A stretch of 64,000 bases of DNA from Beijerinckiaceae bacterium. GTDB taxonomy: Bacteria > Pseudomonadota > Alphaproteobacteria > Rhizobiales > Beijerinckiaceae. A model generated the notes under the pieces. That model was not told the DNA's origin. It made no database searches and saw only the letters and a list, made by a program, of their open reading frames with translations. Made by a program: the position numbers and the translations under genes. This document shows positions 9,024 to 17,533 of this stretch, one piece after another (the stretch's first letter is position 1; the number at the start of each line of letters is the position of its first letter). The stretch is from positions 496,001 to 560,000 of the forward strand of contig JAPZUD010000001.1 of the NCBI GenBank assembly GCA_027533425.1. The letters are read 5' to 3'.

Positions 9024-9929
9024 ATGGCTGGCCGTCAGGCGATCATCGTGGACTGGGGAACGACGAATTTCCGTGCCTATCGCTTCGATGCGGCCGGAGA
9101 GGCGCTGGCCGAGCACCGGGCTGCAGCCGGCATCCTCAGCGTCACCGACGGCGCCTTCGAGGCCGTGCTGGATCGCGAGATCGGCGCCTGGATCACGGCG
9201 GATTGCGAGTTGCTCTTCTCCGGTATGATCACCAGCCGCAATGGCTGGGTCGAGACGCCCTATGCCGAAACACCGGCCAGCCTCGCCGCGCTCGCCGCCG
9301 CGTCGCTCCGCCGGCAGCACAGCTCGGGAGCGCCGATGCGGTTCCTGCCCGGCGTCGCCATGCGGCAGCCGGCACCGGATGTCATGCGCGGCGAGGAGAT
9401 CCAGGTTTTCGGCGCCTGCGCGCCGGACGAGGAGGCGATTGTGGTGCTGCCGGGCACGCATTCGAAATGGGTCCGGCATCGCGAAGGGCGGATCGAGGCC
9501 TTCCATACCTTCATGACCGGCGAGGTTTTCGCTGCGCTGAAAGGCCATACGATCCTCGGCCGGCTGCTCCCGGACGGCGCCAGCGGCACGCCGGAAGCCT
9601 TTGCGGCCGGAGTGACGCATATGCGCACCCATGCCGGGGCAGGGTTGCTCCATGCCGCCTTCTCGGCCCGCAGCAAGGTGCTGTTCAACGAGCTGGCCCC
9701 GGCGGATATCAGTGAGTATCTCTCGGGCCTTGTCATAGGTGCCGAAATGGCCGGCGGACTGGCCCTCGGCTCGGCGCCCGGCAGGATCCGGCTGGTGGGA
9801 GAGCCGGCCCTGACAGCCCGCTATGCCGAGGCAGCGCGCCTGTTCGGCCTCGCTTCAGAGATCGCTCCCGCTGATTCAACCATCCGGGGTTTCCGCCGGC
9901 TTGCTGTCCTGAAGGAGACCCGCGCATGA
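9024..9929 (+). CDS. dgoK: 2-dehydro-3-deoxygalactonokinase
   Basis: A 301-residue DgoK-family sugar acid kinase with the N-terminal phosphate-binding motif VDWGTTNFRAY, the conserved PGTHSKWV stretch and the FMTGEVFAAL region. It phosphorylates 2-dehydro-3-deoxy-D-galactonate (KDGal) with ATP in the De Ley-Doudoroff galactonate pathway. GAGGGA precedes ATG 9024. The stop overlaps the aldolase start (ATGA, 9926-9929), so the two steps are translationally coupled. Galactonate dehydratase and a transporter are not in the window. Confidence 0.95.
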   Translation: MAGRQAIIVDWGTTNFRAYRFDAAGEALAEHRAAAGILSVTDGAFEAVLDREIGAWITADCELLFSGMITSRNGWVETPYAETPASLAALAAASLRRQHSSGAPMRFLPGVAMRQPAPDVMRGEEIQVFGACAPDEEAIVVLPGTHSKWVRHREGRIEAFHTFMTGEVFAALKGHTILGRLLPDGASGTPEAFAAGVTHMRTHAGAGLLHAAFSARSKVLFNELAPADISEYLSGLVIGAEMAGGLALGSAPGRIRLVGEPALTARYAEAARLFGLASEIAPADSTIRGFRRLAVLKETRA

Positions 9930-10567
9930 CGGCCGAAGCGCTCGAAACCCTGTTCCGCGAGACCCTGGCGGCGGCACCATTGATCGCCATCCTGCGCGGG
10001 ATCCGCCCGGACGAGGTCGAGGCCATCGGCGCCGCCCTCGTGGAAAGCGGCATCCGTCTGATCGAGGTGCCGCTGAATTCGCCCGATCCGTTCAATTCGG
10101 TCGCGCGGCTGGTCAAGCGCTTCGGCGATGTGGCGCTGATCGGCGCCGGAACGGTCATCCAGCCCGATGATGTGCTGGAACTGGCCGATATCGGCGCGAG
10201 CATGGTCATCTCGCCCCATACCGACCGCGCCGTGATCGAGGCAACGCGTCGGGCCGGCCTCGTCTCCCTGCCGGGTATCGCGACCCCTTCCGAGGCGTTC
10301 GGAGCCATCGCAGCCGGTGCCCATGCGCTCAAGCTGTTCCCGATGGAGATGATCGGCGTCGCGGGGATGAAGGCCATGAAGGCCGTGCTGCCGCCGGACA
10401 TGCCGCTCATCGCTGTCGGCGGTGTTGGCCCCGCGACGATTGCCGGTTTCCGGGATGCAGGCTGCGCGGGATTCGGCCTCGGTTCCTCGCTCTACAAGCC
10501 CGGCACGACGCCCGCCGCCATCCGGGCAGCTGCCGAGGCCTGCCTTGCGGCGCTTGACGGGGGCTGA
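9926..10567 (+). CDS. dgoA: 2-dehydro-3-deoxy-6-phosphogalactonate aldolase
   Basis: A 213-residue class I KDPG/KDPGal aldolase. AILRGIRPDE is at 21-30, the general-base Glu in IEVPLNSP near 47, PGIATPSEA at 116-124, and the Schiff-base Lys136 in HALKLFPME. It cleaves KDPGal to pyruvate and glyceraldehyde 3-phosphate. The LNSP motif and pairing with dgoK favour the galactonate enzyme (DgoA) over Entner-Doudoroff KDPG aldolase (Eda). Last gene before riboswitch 1. Confidence 0.94.
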   Translation: MTAEALETLFRETLAAAPLIAILRGIRPDEVEAIGAALVESGIRLIEVPLNSPDPFNSVARLVKRFGDVALIGAGTVIQPDDVLELADIGASMVISPHTDRAVIEATRRAGLVSLPGIATPSEAFGAIAAGAHALKLFPMEMIGVAGMKAMKAVLPPDMPLIAVGGVGPATIAGFRDAGCAGFGLGSSLYKPGTTPAAIRAAAEACLAALDGG

Positions 10568-10589
10568 TCGGGCCGCCGGCTCTTGCCCG

Positions 10590-10800
10590 GTGGGGGCGGA
10601 TATGCGACACCCCGTCCACGAGCAGTGCCTCCCGGAAGGGAGGTGAAACGGGAATGCGGTGGGGGCCTTGCCCGAAGCCGCGGCTGCCCCCGCAACTGTA
10701 GGCGGAGAGCCGACCCCATCGCCACTGTCCGCCCGCGCGGATGGGAAGGCGGGAGCCGGCCGTGACCCGCAAGCCAGGAGACCGGCTGCTCGGATAGGCT
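10590..10800 (+). ncRNA. Cobalamin riboswitch 1, upstream of the cob operon
   Basis: Contains the conserved cobalamin-aptamer segments in order: GTGAAACGGGAATGCGGTG around 10643-10661, GCTGCCCCCGCAACTGTA at 10683-10700, GCCACTG near 10731, and the B12 box AGCCAGGAGACCGGC at 10772-10786. The edges are estimates. It fills most of the 330-base gap between dgoA and the DUF1636 gene. The 111 bases between the B12 box and the start codon hold GC-rich complementary runs (for example GGGGC/GCCCC near 10850) that could be the expression platform. It should reduce expression of DUF1636-cobU-cobO-cobQ when adenosylcobalamin is plentiful. Confidence 0.95.
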
Positions 10801-10897
10801 GCTGATGGGCGCAATCCGGCGGGGTGCACGGGCGGCGCAACCCTTGCGGGGCGAAGGCCCCGGCTGTCAGAGCTGGCCCGAGACAAGGCTGGCCGCC

Positions 10898-11332
10898 ATG
10901 AATGCTCCTGTCATTTCCCCGGAAATGATCGCCGAACCCGTCGCCTTTCCGCTGGCGCCGGTCGTCATCACCATTTGCACGACCTGCCGCCAGGCTGAAG
11001 CCGGACCGGAAATCCGCCCCGGCGCGCGGCTGGCCGATGCGCTGGAAGGCATGCCGGAATCCGGCATCGTGATCCGCCGCACGCAATGCCTCAGCGTCTG
11101 CACACGGGCCTGCACCGCAGCCCTGTCCGGCCCCGGCCGCTACACGTTCCTGTTTGGTGATCTCGACCCGGAACGCGATGGTCCGGCCCTCGTCGAGATG
11201 GCGAAGGCCATGGCCGGCCAGCCTTTCGGCTTCGTGCCCTGGAAGGCACGGCCGGAAGCCCTCCGGTCCCGCATCATCGCCCGCGTCCCACCCCTCGAAT
11301 GGTCGCCGCCCGACGGTTCGGCCCCTGCATGA
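10898..11332 (+). CDS. DUF1636 family Cys-rich protein, first gene of the cobalamin operon
   Basis: A 144-residue protein with five cysteines in a metal- or cluster-type pattern: Cys27-x2-Cys30 and Cys64-x3-Cys68-x3-Cys72. The fold is probably thioredoxin-like ferredoxin, as proposed for DUF1636. The C-terminal RSRIIARVPPLEW is conserved in the family. Biochemical function is unknown. It is the first gene after riboswitch 1, and its stop overlaps the cobU start (ATGA, 11329-11332). This strongly ties it to cobalamin synthesis, perhaps redox or cobalt/iron handling. ATG at 10898 is chosen because frames further upstream run through the riboswitch region. Confidence 0.88.
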   Translation: MNAPVISPEMIAEPVAFPLAPVVITICTTCRQAEAGPEIRPGARLADALEGMPESGIVIRRTQCLSVCTRACTAALSGPGRYTFLFGDLDPERDGPALVEMAKAMAGQPFGFVPWKARPEALRSRIIARVPPLEWSPPDGSAPA

Positions 11333-11856
11333 CCGCGCGTGTCACCCTCGTTCTCGGCGGTGCCCGGTCCGGCAAGTCGCGCCATGCCGAAGCGCTGGCG
11401 CGGCAGACGGGCCTGTCGCGGCGTTATCTTGCAACGGCCCAGCCCTTCGATGACGAGATGCGGGACCGCATCCGCCAGCATCGGACCGACCGTGCGGGGG
11501 ATGGCTGGCAGACGATCGAGGAGCCGCTTGACCTGCCCGGCGCCATCACCCGCGCGTCGGCGGCGGATGCCGTCGTGCTGGTGGATTGCCTGACGCTCTG
11601 GCTTTCGAACCTGATGCTGGCGGACCGTGCCATCGGTCCGGCCACCGAGGCGCTGCTGGCCGCGCTCGCGGCAGCGCCAGGCCCGGTCATCCTCGTCTCC
11701 AACGAAGTCGGCCTCGGCCTCGTGCCGGAAACCCCGCTGGGCCGCGCCTTCCGCGATGCGCAGGGCCGGCTCAACCAGCACGTGGCCGCTCTGGCCGATC
11801 ATGTTGTCTTCATGGCGGCCGGGCTGCCGCTGACGCTCAAGGAACCTGCGCGATGA
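11329..11856 (+). CDS. cobU: Adenosylcobinamide kinase / adenosylcobinamide-phosphate guanylyltransferase
   Basis: A 175-residue CobU/CobP enzyme. The P-loop GGARSGKS is at 10-17, His51 in RIRQHRTDR fits the histidine that becomes guanylylated, and VLVDCLTLWLSNL and SNEVGLGLVPE are family signatures. It phosphorylates adenosylcobinamide and then attaches GMP to give AdoCbi-GDP for lower-ligand attachment. Overlapping starts and stops join it to DUF1636 upstream and cobO downstream. The partners CobS and CobT are not in the window. Confidence 0.96.
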   Translation: MTARVTLVLGGARSGKSRHAEALARQTGLSRRYLATAQPFDDEMRDRIRQHRTDRAGDGWQTIEEPLDLPGAITRASAADAVVLVDCLTLWLSNLMLADRAIGPATEALLAALAAAPGPVILVSNEVGLGLVPETPLGRAFRDAQGRLNQHVAALADHVVFMAAGLPLTLKEPAR

Positions 11857-12467
11857 CCGAATCCGATGTCGAGGCCCGCCACAACGAAAAGATGCGCCGC
11901 CTTAAAGAGGCGCGCGAGAAGATGATGGCCAGTAAAACGCTCGAAAAGGGCCTGCTGATCGTCCATACCGGCGCCGGCAAGGGCAAGACCTCGGCCGCGC
12001 TTGGCATGGTGTTCCGGCATATCGCCCATGGCATGCGGACGGCCGTCATCCAGTTCACCAAATCGCCGGACTGGGTGACGGGGGAAGCCATCCTGCTCCG
12101 GCAATTCCCCGATCTCTGCACGCTCGATATTTCCGGCGACGGATTCACCTGGGATACCCAGAACCGCGCGCAGGATATCGCCACCGCCCGGGCTGGCTGG
12201 GAGCGCGCCAAGGCCTGCATTCTCGATCCGGCCTACAAGCTGGTCATGCTGGACGAACTCAACATCGTGCTGCGCTACGATTACCTGCCCATCGACGAGA
12301 TCGTCGAATTCCTGCGGAACCATCGACCCGCCGACACCCATGTCGTGATCACCGGCCGCAACGCGAAGCCCGAACTGATCGAACTGGCGGATCTCGTCAC
12401 CGAGATGGTGCAGGTCAAGCATCCGTTCCGCGAGGGCGTGAAGGCCCAGGCCGGGATCGAGTTCTGA
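11853..12467 (+). CDS. cobO: Cob(I)yrinic acid a,c-diamide adenosyltransferase
   Basis: A 204-residue CobO/CobA/BtuR-family corrinoid adenosyltransferase. A basic amphipathic N-terminus precedes the P-loop [13 protein letters not shown] from about residue 38; [13 protein letters not shown] and VVITGRNA follow. It transfers the 5'-deoxyadenosyl group of ATP to the cobalt(I) corrinoid. ATG 11853 overlaps the cobU stop by four bases. The same frame is open further upstream inside cobU, but that part has no family similarity. Confidence 0.96.
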   Translation: MTESDVEARHNEKMRRLKEAREKMMASKTLEKGLLIVHTGAGKGKTSAALGMVFRHIAHGMRTAVIQFTKSPDWVTGEAILLRQFPDLCTLDISGDGFTWDTQNRAQDIATARAGWERAKACILDPAYKLVMLDELNIVLRYDYLPIDEIVEFLRNHRPADTHVVITGRNAKPELIELADLVTEMVQVKHPFREGVKAQAGIEF

Positions 12468-12468
12468 G

Positions 12469-13947
12469 ATGGCGAAACGGGCCGCCGCGATCATGCTGCA
12501 GGGCACCGGCTCGAATGTCGGCAAGTCGACGCTTGTCGCCGGGCTCTGCCGCCTTTTCGCCAATCGTGGGCTCGTTGTGCGGCCCTTCAAGCCGCAGAAC
12601 ATGTCCAACAATGCTGCCATTGCACGGGAAGGCGGCGAGATCGGCCGCGCCCAGGCCGTGCAGGCCCGGGCGGCACGCTGCCTGCCAAGCGTCCATATGA
12701 ACCCGATCCTCCTGAAGCCGGAAACCGATACCGGCAGCCAGGTGATCGTGCAGGGCCAGCGCCGGGGCAGCCTGCGGAGCCTCGGTTTCGGGGCCCGCCG
12801 CGACGAATTGTTTCCGGCCGTGATGGACAGCTTCGGCCGCCTTGAGGACGAGGCGGATCTGGTCATCATCGAGGGCGCCGGCAGTCCGGCCGAGATCAAC
12901 CTCCGCGCCGGTGACATCGCCAATATGGGCTTTGCCGCCGCAGCGGACGTGCCGGTCCTGCTCGTCGGCGATATCGATCGCGGCGGGGTAATTGCCAGCC
13001 TTGTCGGCACCCATGCCATCCTCCCGGAAGAGGACCGCCGCCTGATCAAGGCGTTTGCCATCAACAAGTTCCGCGGCGATGCCCGGCTCTTCGAGGCGGG
13101 CAGGCAGGCCATCGAATCCTTCACCGGCTGGCCCGGTCTCGGCATCGTGCCCTGGTTCCCGGACGCCCATCGCCTCCCGGCGGAGGATGCGCTCGACCTT
13201 GAAGAACGCCGTGGTACGACCGAGCGCCCCTTGCGCATCGCCGTGCCCATCCTCGCGCGGATCGCCAATTTCGACGATCTCGACCCGCTTTCCGCCGAGC
13301 CGGCCGTGGAACTCACCTTCGTCCCGCCCGGCCGACCGCTGCCCGCGGAGGCCGATCTCGTCATCCTGCCCGGCTCCAAGGCCACGCTCGCCGATCTCGC
13401 CTTCCTGCGCGAACAGGGCTGGGACATCGACCTGGCCGCCCATCACCGCCGGGGCGGGCGCATTCTCGGCCTGTGTGGTGGCTACCAGATGCTCGGGACC
13501 TCGATCGCCGATCCGGAGGGGATCGAGGGGCGGGCCGGCACCGTGCCCGGCCTCGGCTTCCTGGCAGTCGAAACCCGACTGACGCCGGACAAGATCACGC
13601 AGCTGGTCGAGGCCGAACACGCGCTGTCCGGACAGCCGATCCGGGGCTACGAGATCCATCTCGGTCGTACCGAAGGCCCGGACGCTGCACGGCCTTTCGC
13701 CCGGATCGAGGGCAGGCCGGACGGGGCCATCTCTGCCGATGGACGGGTTGAGGGCACCTATCTCCACGGCTTGTTCTCGGGGGATGCGTTCCGTGCCGCC
13801 TACCTGCAAGGGCTCGGCGCAGGCAGCGCCCTGGCCTATGAGGCAGAAGTCGAGTCGGTGCTCGACCGGCTGGCCCGGCATTGCGCGGCCCATCTCGATG
13901 TCGAGGCCATCCTGCGCATCGCCCGGTCACGCCAGGGCGAGTGCTAG
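12469..13947 (+). CDS. cobQ: Cobyric acid synthase
   Basis: A 492-residue amidotransferase. The N-terminal dethiobiotin-synthetase-like ATP domain has [11 protein letters not shown] at 11-21. The C-terminal class I glutamine amidotransferase domain has the nucleophile Cys336 in GLCGGYQML and a catalytic His near 433 in YLHGLF. It amidates four side chains of adenosylcobyrinic acid a,c-diamide to give adenosylcobyric acid. The start lies one base after the cobO stop. The last 21 bases overlap the convergent cbiB gene. Confidence 0.97.
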   Translation: MAKRAAAIMLQGTGSNVGKSTLVAGLCRLFANRGLVVRPFKPQNMSNNAAIAREGGEIGRAQAVQARAARCLPSVHMNPILLKPETDTGSQVIVQGQRRGSLRSLGFGARRDELFPAVMDSFGRLEDEADLVIIEGAGSPAEINLRAGDIANMGFAAAADVPVLLVGDIDRGGVIASLVGTHAILPEEDRRLIKAFAINKFRGDARLFEAGRQAIESFTGWPGLGIVPWFPDAHRLPAEDALDLEERRGTTERPLRIAVPILARIANFDDLDPLSAEPAVELTFVPPGRPLPAEADLVILPGSKATLADLAFLREQGWDIDLAAHHRRGGRILGLCGGYQMLGTSIADPEGIEGRAGTVPGLGFLAVETRLTPDKITQLVEAEHALSGQPIRGYEIHLGRTEGPDAARPFARIEGRPDGAISADGRVEGTYLHGLFSGDAFRAAYLQGLGAGSALAYEAEVESVLDRLARHCAAHLDVEAILRIARSRQGEC

Positions 13948-14901
13948 CCCCGCGACGATCAGCATGAGCAGCAGGCAGGCCGCCACCATCACCGTCAGGG
14001 CCTGCCGGATATCGGCCGGGCCGGCATCCCGGCGCCCGCCCGGATTGAGATAGGGATCCTCGACCCGCTCCTCGCCATAGATCCGCGGCCCGGCCAGAGC
14101 GAGGCCCAGCCCGCCGGCCATGGCGGCTTCCGGCCAGCCGGCATTGGGCGATTTGTGCAGCCGCGCATCGCGAAGCATGACGCGGAGGGCCGGACCGGGC
14201 TGGCGACCGACAGCGGCGCAGGCAGCCGCGATCAGCAGGCCGGAAAGCCGGGCTGGCCCAAGATTGAGCAGGTCATCCAGCCGCGCACTGGCCCAGCCAT
14301 AGGCACGGTAGCGTGGCGAGCGATGACCGATCATCGAATCCGCCGTGTTCACGGCCTTGTAGACGGCAAGCCCCGGCAGGCCGAAAAGCAGGAACCAGAA
14401 AACCGGCGCCACCACCCCGTCGGAGAAATTCTCCGCCGTTGTTTCGATCGCAGCCCGGGCCACCCCGGCCTCGTCGAGCGTATCCGGATTGCGCCCGACC
14501 ACCATGGACACGGCCCGCCGGCCGCCCTTGATTCCCTCGCTTTCGAGCGCATCGGCGACCCGCGCAACATGATCGTGGAGCGAACGTTGGGCGATCAGGA
14601 CCGAGCCGGCAAGGCCCGTCCAGAACCAGCCGAAGGGCAGGGCCATCAGCCCCTTTTCCAGCAGGAACCCGCCGGCAAGGGCACAAACCACGAGCGCGGC
14701 CAGTGCGAGAAGGCCCAGCACGCGACGCCACGCTTCCGGCCGTTCCGGGCGGTTGAGCCGGACCTCAAGCGCCCGGATCAACCCGCCAAACCATGCGACA
14801 GGATGCGGAAAGCGCCGCCAGACAATGTCAGGGTCGCCGATCAGCGCATCCACGACAAGCGCGACCAGAACAACCGCGAGGGTTTCCGGGAACAGCGTCA
14901 T
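13927..14901 (-). CDS. cbiB: Adenosylcobinamide-phosphate synthase (CbiB/CobD)
   Basis: A 324-residue membrane enzyme with several hydrophobic segments and the family stretches LIGDP near residue 19, [24 protein letters not shown] and [18 protein letters not shown]. It joins adenosylcobyric acid to the aminopropanol arm made with CobC. Its ATG overlaps the btuF stop (ATGA, 14898-14901). It is convergent with cobQ, with a 21-bp overlap of coding ends. In alphaproteobacterial nomenclature this protein is often called CobD. Confidence 0.95.
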   Translation of the reverse strand: MTLFPETLAVVLVALVVDALIGDPDIVWRRFPHPVAWFGGLIRALEVRLNRPERPEAWRRVLGLLALAALVVCALAGGFLLEKGLMALPFGWFWTGLAGSVLIAQRSLHDHVARVADALESEGIKGGRRAVSMVVGRNPDTLDEAGVARAAIETTAENFSDGVVAPVFWFLLFGLPGLAVYKAVNTADSMIGHRSPRYRAYGWASARLDDLLNLGPARLSGLLIAAACAAVGRQPGPALRVMLRDARLHKSPNAGWPEAAMAGGLGLALAGPRIYGEERVEDPYLNPGGRRDAGPADIRQALTVMVAACLLLMLIVAGLALALA

Positions 14902-15749
14902 TTCCGGCCGATCCGCACCAGTTCGCGGGCGAGATGATCGATCGCCTCGACCAGCATCGGCCCGCCACAGACGGTCAGCTTCTCCGGCATCGTCAGTTTG
15001 CGCTCGGCCACGAAACGACCGGCAAGGGCCGGGTGCAGCAGCTTGGCCGTGCCCTGATCCTCCGGGGTGAGATCATCCCGCGCGACGAGGATCGCGTCCG
15101 GGTTGAGAAGGACAAGGCTCTCGAGCGAGGCAAAACCACCCTGACGGAACCCGAGTTCGCCGGCCACATTGATCAGGCCGGCCTGCGCGAGAAGGTCGGT
15201 GACGAGCGATTGCGACCCGCTGACCCAGCCACGCCGCGCCACGGGCAGGACCCGCAGCTCAAGCGGCGAAACCGCGTTCCGCAGGCGGGCAATCGCGGCA
15301 TCGATTTCCGCGACGCGCCGCTCTGCCCCTTCCGGATTGCCCACGAGGGCGCCCATCCGGAGAATCTGCGCCCGCGTTTCGGCGATGCTGCGCACGGCAT
15401 CGAATTCCTCGAGACGGAAACCCCTTTGTCGGATGAATTCGCGGGTGGAACGACGCGTGAACCGGCCGCCAACGACAAGATCAGGGGCGAGGATCAGCAC
15501 CTCCTCGGCCGTGCCGGACAAGCGCGGATGAGGCTCCGCCTTCGCAGCTGCCCAGGAGCGCAACGGGTCGGCAGCGAACGGGCTGAGGCCGGCAATCTGC
15601 TCCGGCCGCGCAAGGTCCAGCAGGAGTTGGTCCGTACACATGTTGATCGAGACGATCCGGGTCGGTGCGGGCTGCGCAATGGCTCCAGCTGACAGGAAAA
15701 ATGCGAGAGCGGCCAGACGGCACTGGCGATGCACGCGCTTCCATGGCAT
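14898..15749 (-). CDS. btuF: Periplasmic cobalamin-binding protein, BtuF-like
   Basis: A 283-residue FecB/BtuF-type helical-backbone binding protein. The signal peptide is RLAALAFFLSAGAIAQ; the mature N-terminus TRIVSINMCTDQLLLDL is characteristic of BtuF-like proteins. It would deliver corrinoid to BtuCD, whose genes lie just beyond cobC on the same strand. ATG 15749 is used; ATG 15767 is in frame but would overlap the divergent cobC start. No clear Shine-Dalgarno sequence is visible. It is translationally coupled to cbiB. Confidence 0.88.
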   Translation of the reverse strand: MPWKRVHRQCRLAALAFFLSAGAIAQPAPTRIVSINMCTDQLLLDLARPEQIAGLSPFAADPLRSWAAAKAEPHPRLSGTAEEVLILAPDLVVGGRFTRRSTREFIRQRGFRLEEFDAVRSIAETRAQILRMGALVGNPEGAERRVAEIDAAIARLRNAVSPLELRVLPVARRGWVSGSQSLVTDLLAQAGLINVAGELGFRQGGFASLESLVLLNPDAILVARDDLTPEDQGTAKLLHPALAGRFVAERKLTMPEKLTVCGGPMLVEAIDHLARELVRIGRK

Positions 15750-15758
15750 GGCCGCACG

Positions 15759-16754
15759 ATGCAGCATGGCGGTGATCTTGGCGAAGCGATGGCCCTGTTC
15801 GGCGGGAAGCGGGAAGACTGGCTCGACCTGTCCACCGGCATCTCGCCTTTTCCCTATCCGCTGCGGACCCTCGGCGCCCATCTCTGGACCGCCTTGCCCG
15901 GCCGGCATGAACTTGACGCTTTGCTCGCTGCAGCCCGGATTGCCTATCGCGTACCGGACAGCCATGACATCGTCGCCGCGCCGGGGACGCAATCCCTGAT
16001 CCAATGGATCCCGCGCCTCGCCCCGCGCGGCGGAACCGTCGGCGTCACCGAACCGACCTATGCCGAACATGCCCGCGCGTGGCAGCAGGCCGGCCATGAA
16101 ACGGAAGTTTTCCGCCCGGGGCGCCCCCTGGCCGAGACCATCCGCCATGCGGTTCTGGTCCATCCCAACAACCCCGACGGGCGACCGGTGGCGCCGGCCG
16201 ACGCGATGCTTCTCGCCTCGACCCTCGCCGAAAGGCAGGGCTGGCTCGTTGTCGACGAGGCCTTCATCGACACGATGCCGGATGCCTCCTTGACGTCGAT
16301 CCTTCAGGACCTGCCGGCCATCACCTTGCGATCCTTTGGGAAATTCTATGGTCTGGCCGGCTTGCGCCTCGGCTTCGCCATCGGGCCGAGAGCGCTTGTT
16401 GCCCCCTTGCGCGAAGCGATTGGCCCGTGGCCCGTCAGCGGCGCGGCGATCCAGGTCGCTACCGCAGCCCTGTCCGACCTCGCCTGGGCGGAAGCCATGC
16501 GAAGCCGCCTTGCCGAGGAGGCCGAGGCGCTGGACAGGGTCCTGCTGCGCTATGGATTCGTCGTGGTTGGCGGAACCTCGCTCTTCCGGCTGGCTCGCAT
16601 TCCCCGCGCCGATTCCCATGCGGCTCTGGCCGGTCAACGGATCTGGACACGATGCTTCGACTGGGACCCGCGGCTGATCCGCTTCGGCCTTCCGGCCGGG
16701 CCAGGCCCGCGGGAACGCCTCGCGCGGATCCTGTCCGAGCTTCGTCACGGCTGA
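15759..16754 (+). CDS. cobC: CobC: threonine-phosphate decarboxylase-like PLP aminotransferase
   Basis: A 331-residue PLP-dependent fold-type I enzyme of the CobC/CobD group. It opens with the HGGDLGEA motif, then STGISPFPYP, NNPDG at 137-141, the PLP-binding VVDEAF (Asp166) and the Schiff-base Lys195 in SFGKFYGLAGLRLGF. It supplies the aminopropanol moiety, probably by threonine phosphate decarboxylation. ATG 15759 leaves only two residues before HGG; ATG 15729 gives a more usual leader but overlaps btuF head to head. The 3' end overlaps convergent btuD by 10 bp. It is isolated on the + strand between two - strand btu blocks. Confidence 0.9.
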   Translation: MQHGGDLGEAMALFGGKREDWLDLSTGISPFPYPLRTLGAHLWTALPGRHELDALLAAARIAYRVPDSHDIVAAPGTQSLIQWIPRLAPRGGTVGVTEPTYAEHARAWQQAGHETEVFRPGRPLAETIRHAVLVHPNNPDGRPVAPADAMLLASTLAERQGWLVVDEAFIDTMPDASLTSILQDLPAITLRSFGKFYGLAGLRLGFAIGPRALVAPLREAIGPWPVSGAAIQVATAALSDLAWAEAMRSRLAEEAEALDRVLLRYGFVVVGGTSLFRLARIPRADSHAALAGQRIWTRCFDWDPRLIRFGLPAGPGPRERLARILSELRHG

Positions 16755-17533
16755 GCCTCCACCTGCCACGGGACCAGGGCCGGCTCGCCGCCATGATCGA
16801 GTCGCAGCGCCCGGATGCCATAGGTTTCGGCCAGTTGCCCGTCTGAAAGGACATCGGCGGGGGCGCCGGATGCAACGACGGTCCCGCCATTCATCAGCAC
16901 GATCCGGTCGGCCATCCGTGCCGCGAGCGTCAGGTCATGCGTGACGGCCACAACCAGGCGCCCCTGCCGGGCCTGCTGGCGCAAGATCTCCATCACCACC
17001 AGCTGATGCCTGGGGTCGAGTGAGGCCGTCGGCTCGTCGGCAAGCAGGATCGGGGCCTCGACCGCCAGCACACGGGCCAGCATGATGCGGGCGCGCTCGC
17101 CGCCGGAAAGCGTGGTCGCGGATTGCCCGGCCAGCGCCTCGGTGCCGGTCGCGCGCATTGCCTCGCGAATGATCCGTCCATCCTCCGACGACAGGCGTCG
17201 TGGATCGACCACGCCATGCGGGAAGCGGCCGAGCGCGACGATATCCTCCGCTGGCAGCGGCCAATGGACCTGATGGCCCTGCGGCAGGTAACCGATCAGC
17301 CTTGCGCGTGCCCGCCGGTCGAGCGAAACGCGATCGTTGCCATTGAGAGCGAGCCGGCCCTCATGCGGAAGCAGGCCGGCCATCGCCTTGAGCAAGGTTG
17401 TCTTTCCCGCCCCGTTGGGGCCGATCAGCGCCACGAGGGTGCCGCCCGCAAGCTCGAGCGAAACTCCGCCGACAATGCGGCGTCCTGCAATCCGGACAGT
17501 CACGTCCTCGAGGGCGATCCGCGGCGGGCTCAT
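16745..17533 (-). CDS. btuD: Cobalamin ABC transporter ATP-binding protein (FecE/BtuD family)
   Basis: A 262-residue ABC ATPase: Walker A GPNGAGKT at 38-45, Q-loop LPQGHQ, signature LSGGERARIMLARVL, Walker B ILLADEPTASLD and the H-loop THD. The FecCD/BtuCD context and riboswitch control identify the substrate as cobalamin or a precursor. ATG 17533 overlaps the btuC stop by four bases (17530-17533). The last gene of the riboswitch-led btuB-btuC-btuD operon. Confidence 0.92.
   Translation of the reverse strand: MSPPRIALEDVTVRIAGRRIVGGVSLELAGGTLVALIGPNGAGKTTLLKAMAGLLPHEGRLALNGNDRVSLDRRARARLIGYLPQGHQVHWPLPAEDIVALGRFPHGVVDPRRLSSEDGRIIREAMRATGTEALAGQSATTLSGGERARIMLARVLAVEAPILLADEPTASLDPRHQLVVMEILRQQARQGRLVVAVTHDLTLAARMADRIVLMNGGTVVASGAPADVLSDGQLAETYGIRALRLDHGGEPALVPWQVEAQP

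Noticed and set aside
11586-11852. Upstream extension of cobO to 293 codons
   Set aside because: It lies wholly inside cobU in another frame; the CobO family starts at the ATG overlapping the cobU stop.
15768-16769. Upstream extension of the btuF frame to 623 codons
   Set aside because: The extra 5' part is the antisense of cobC; the signal peptide fixes the true start near 15749.
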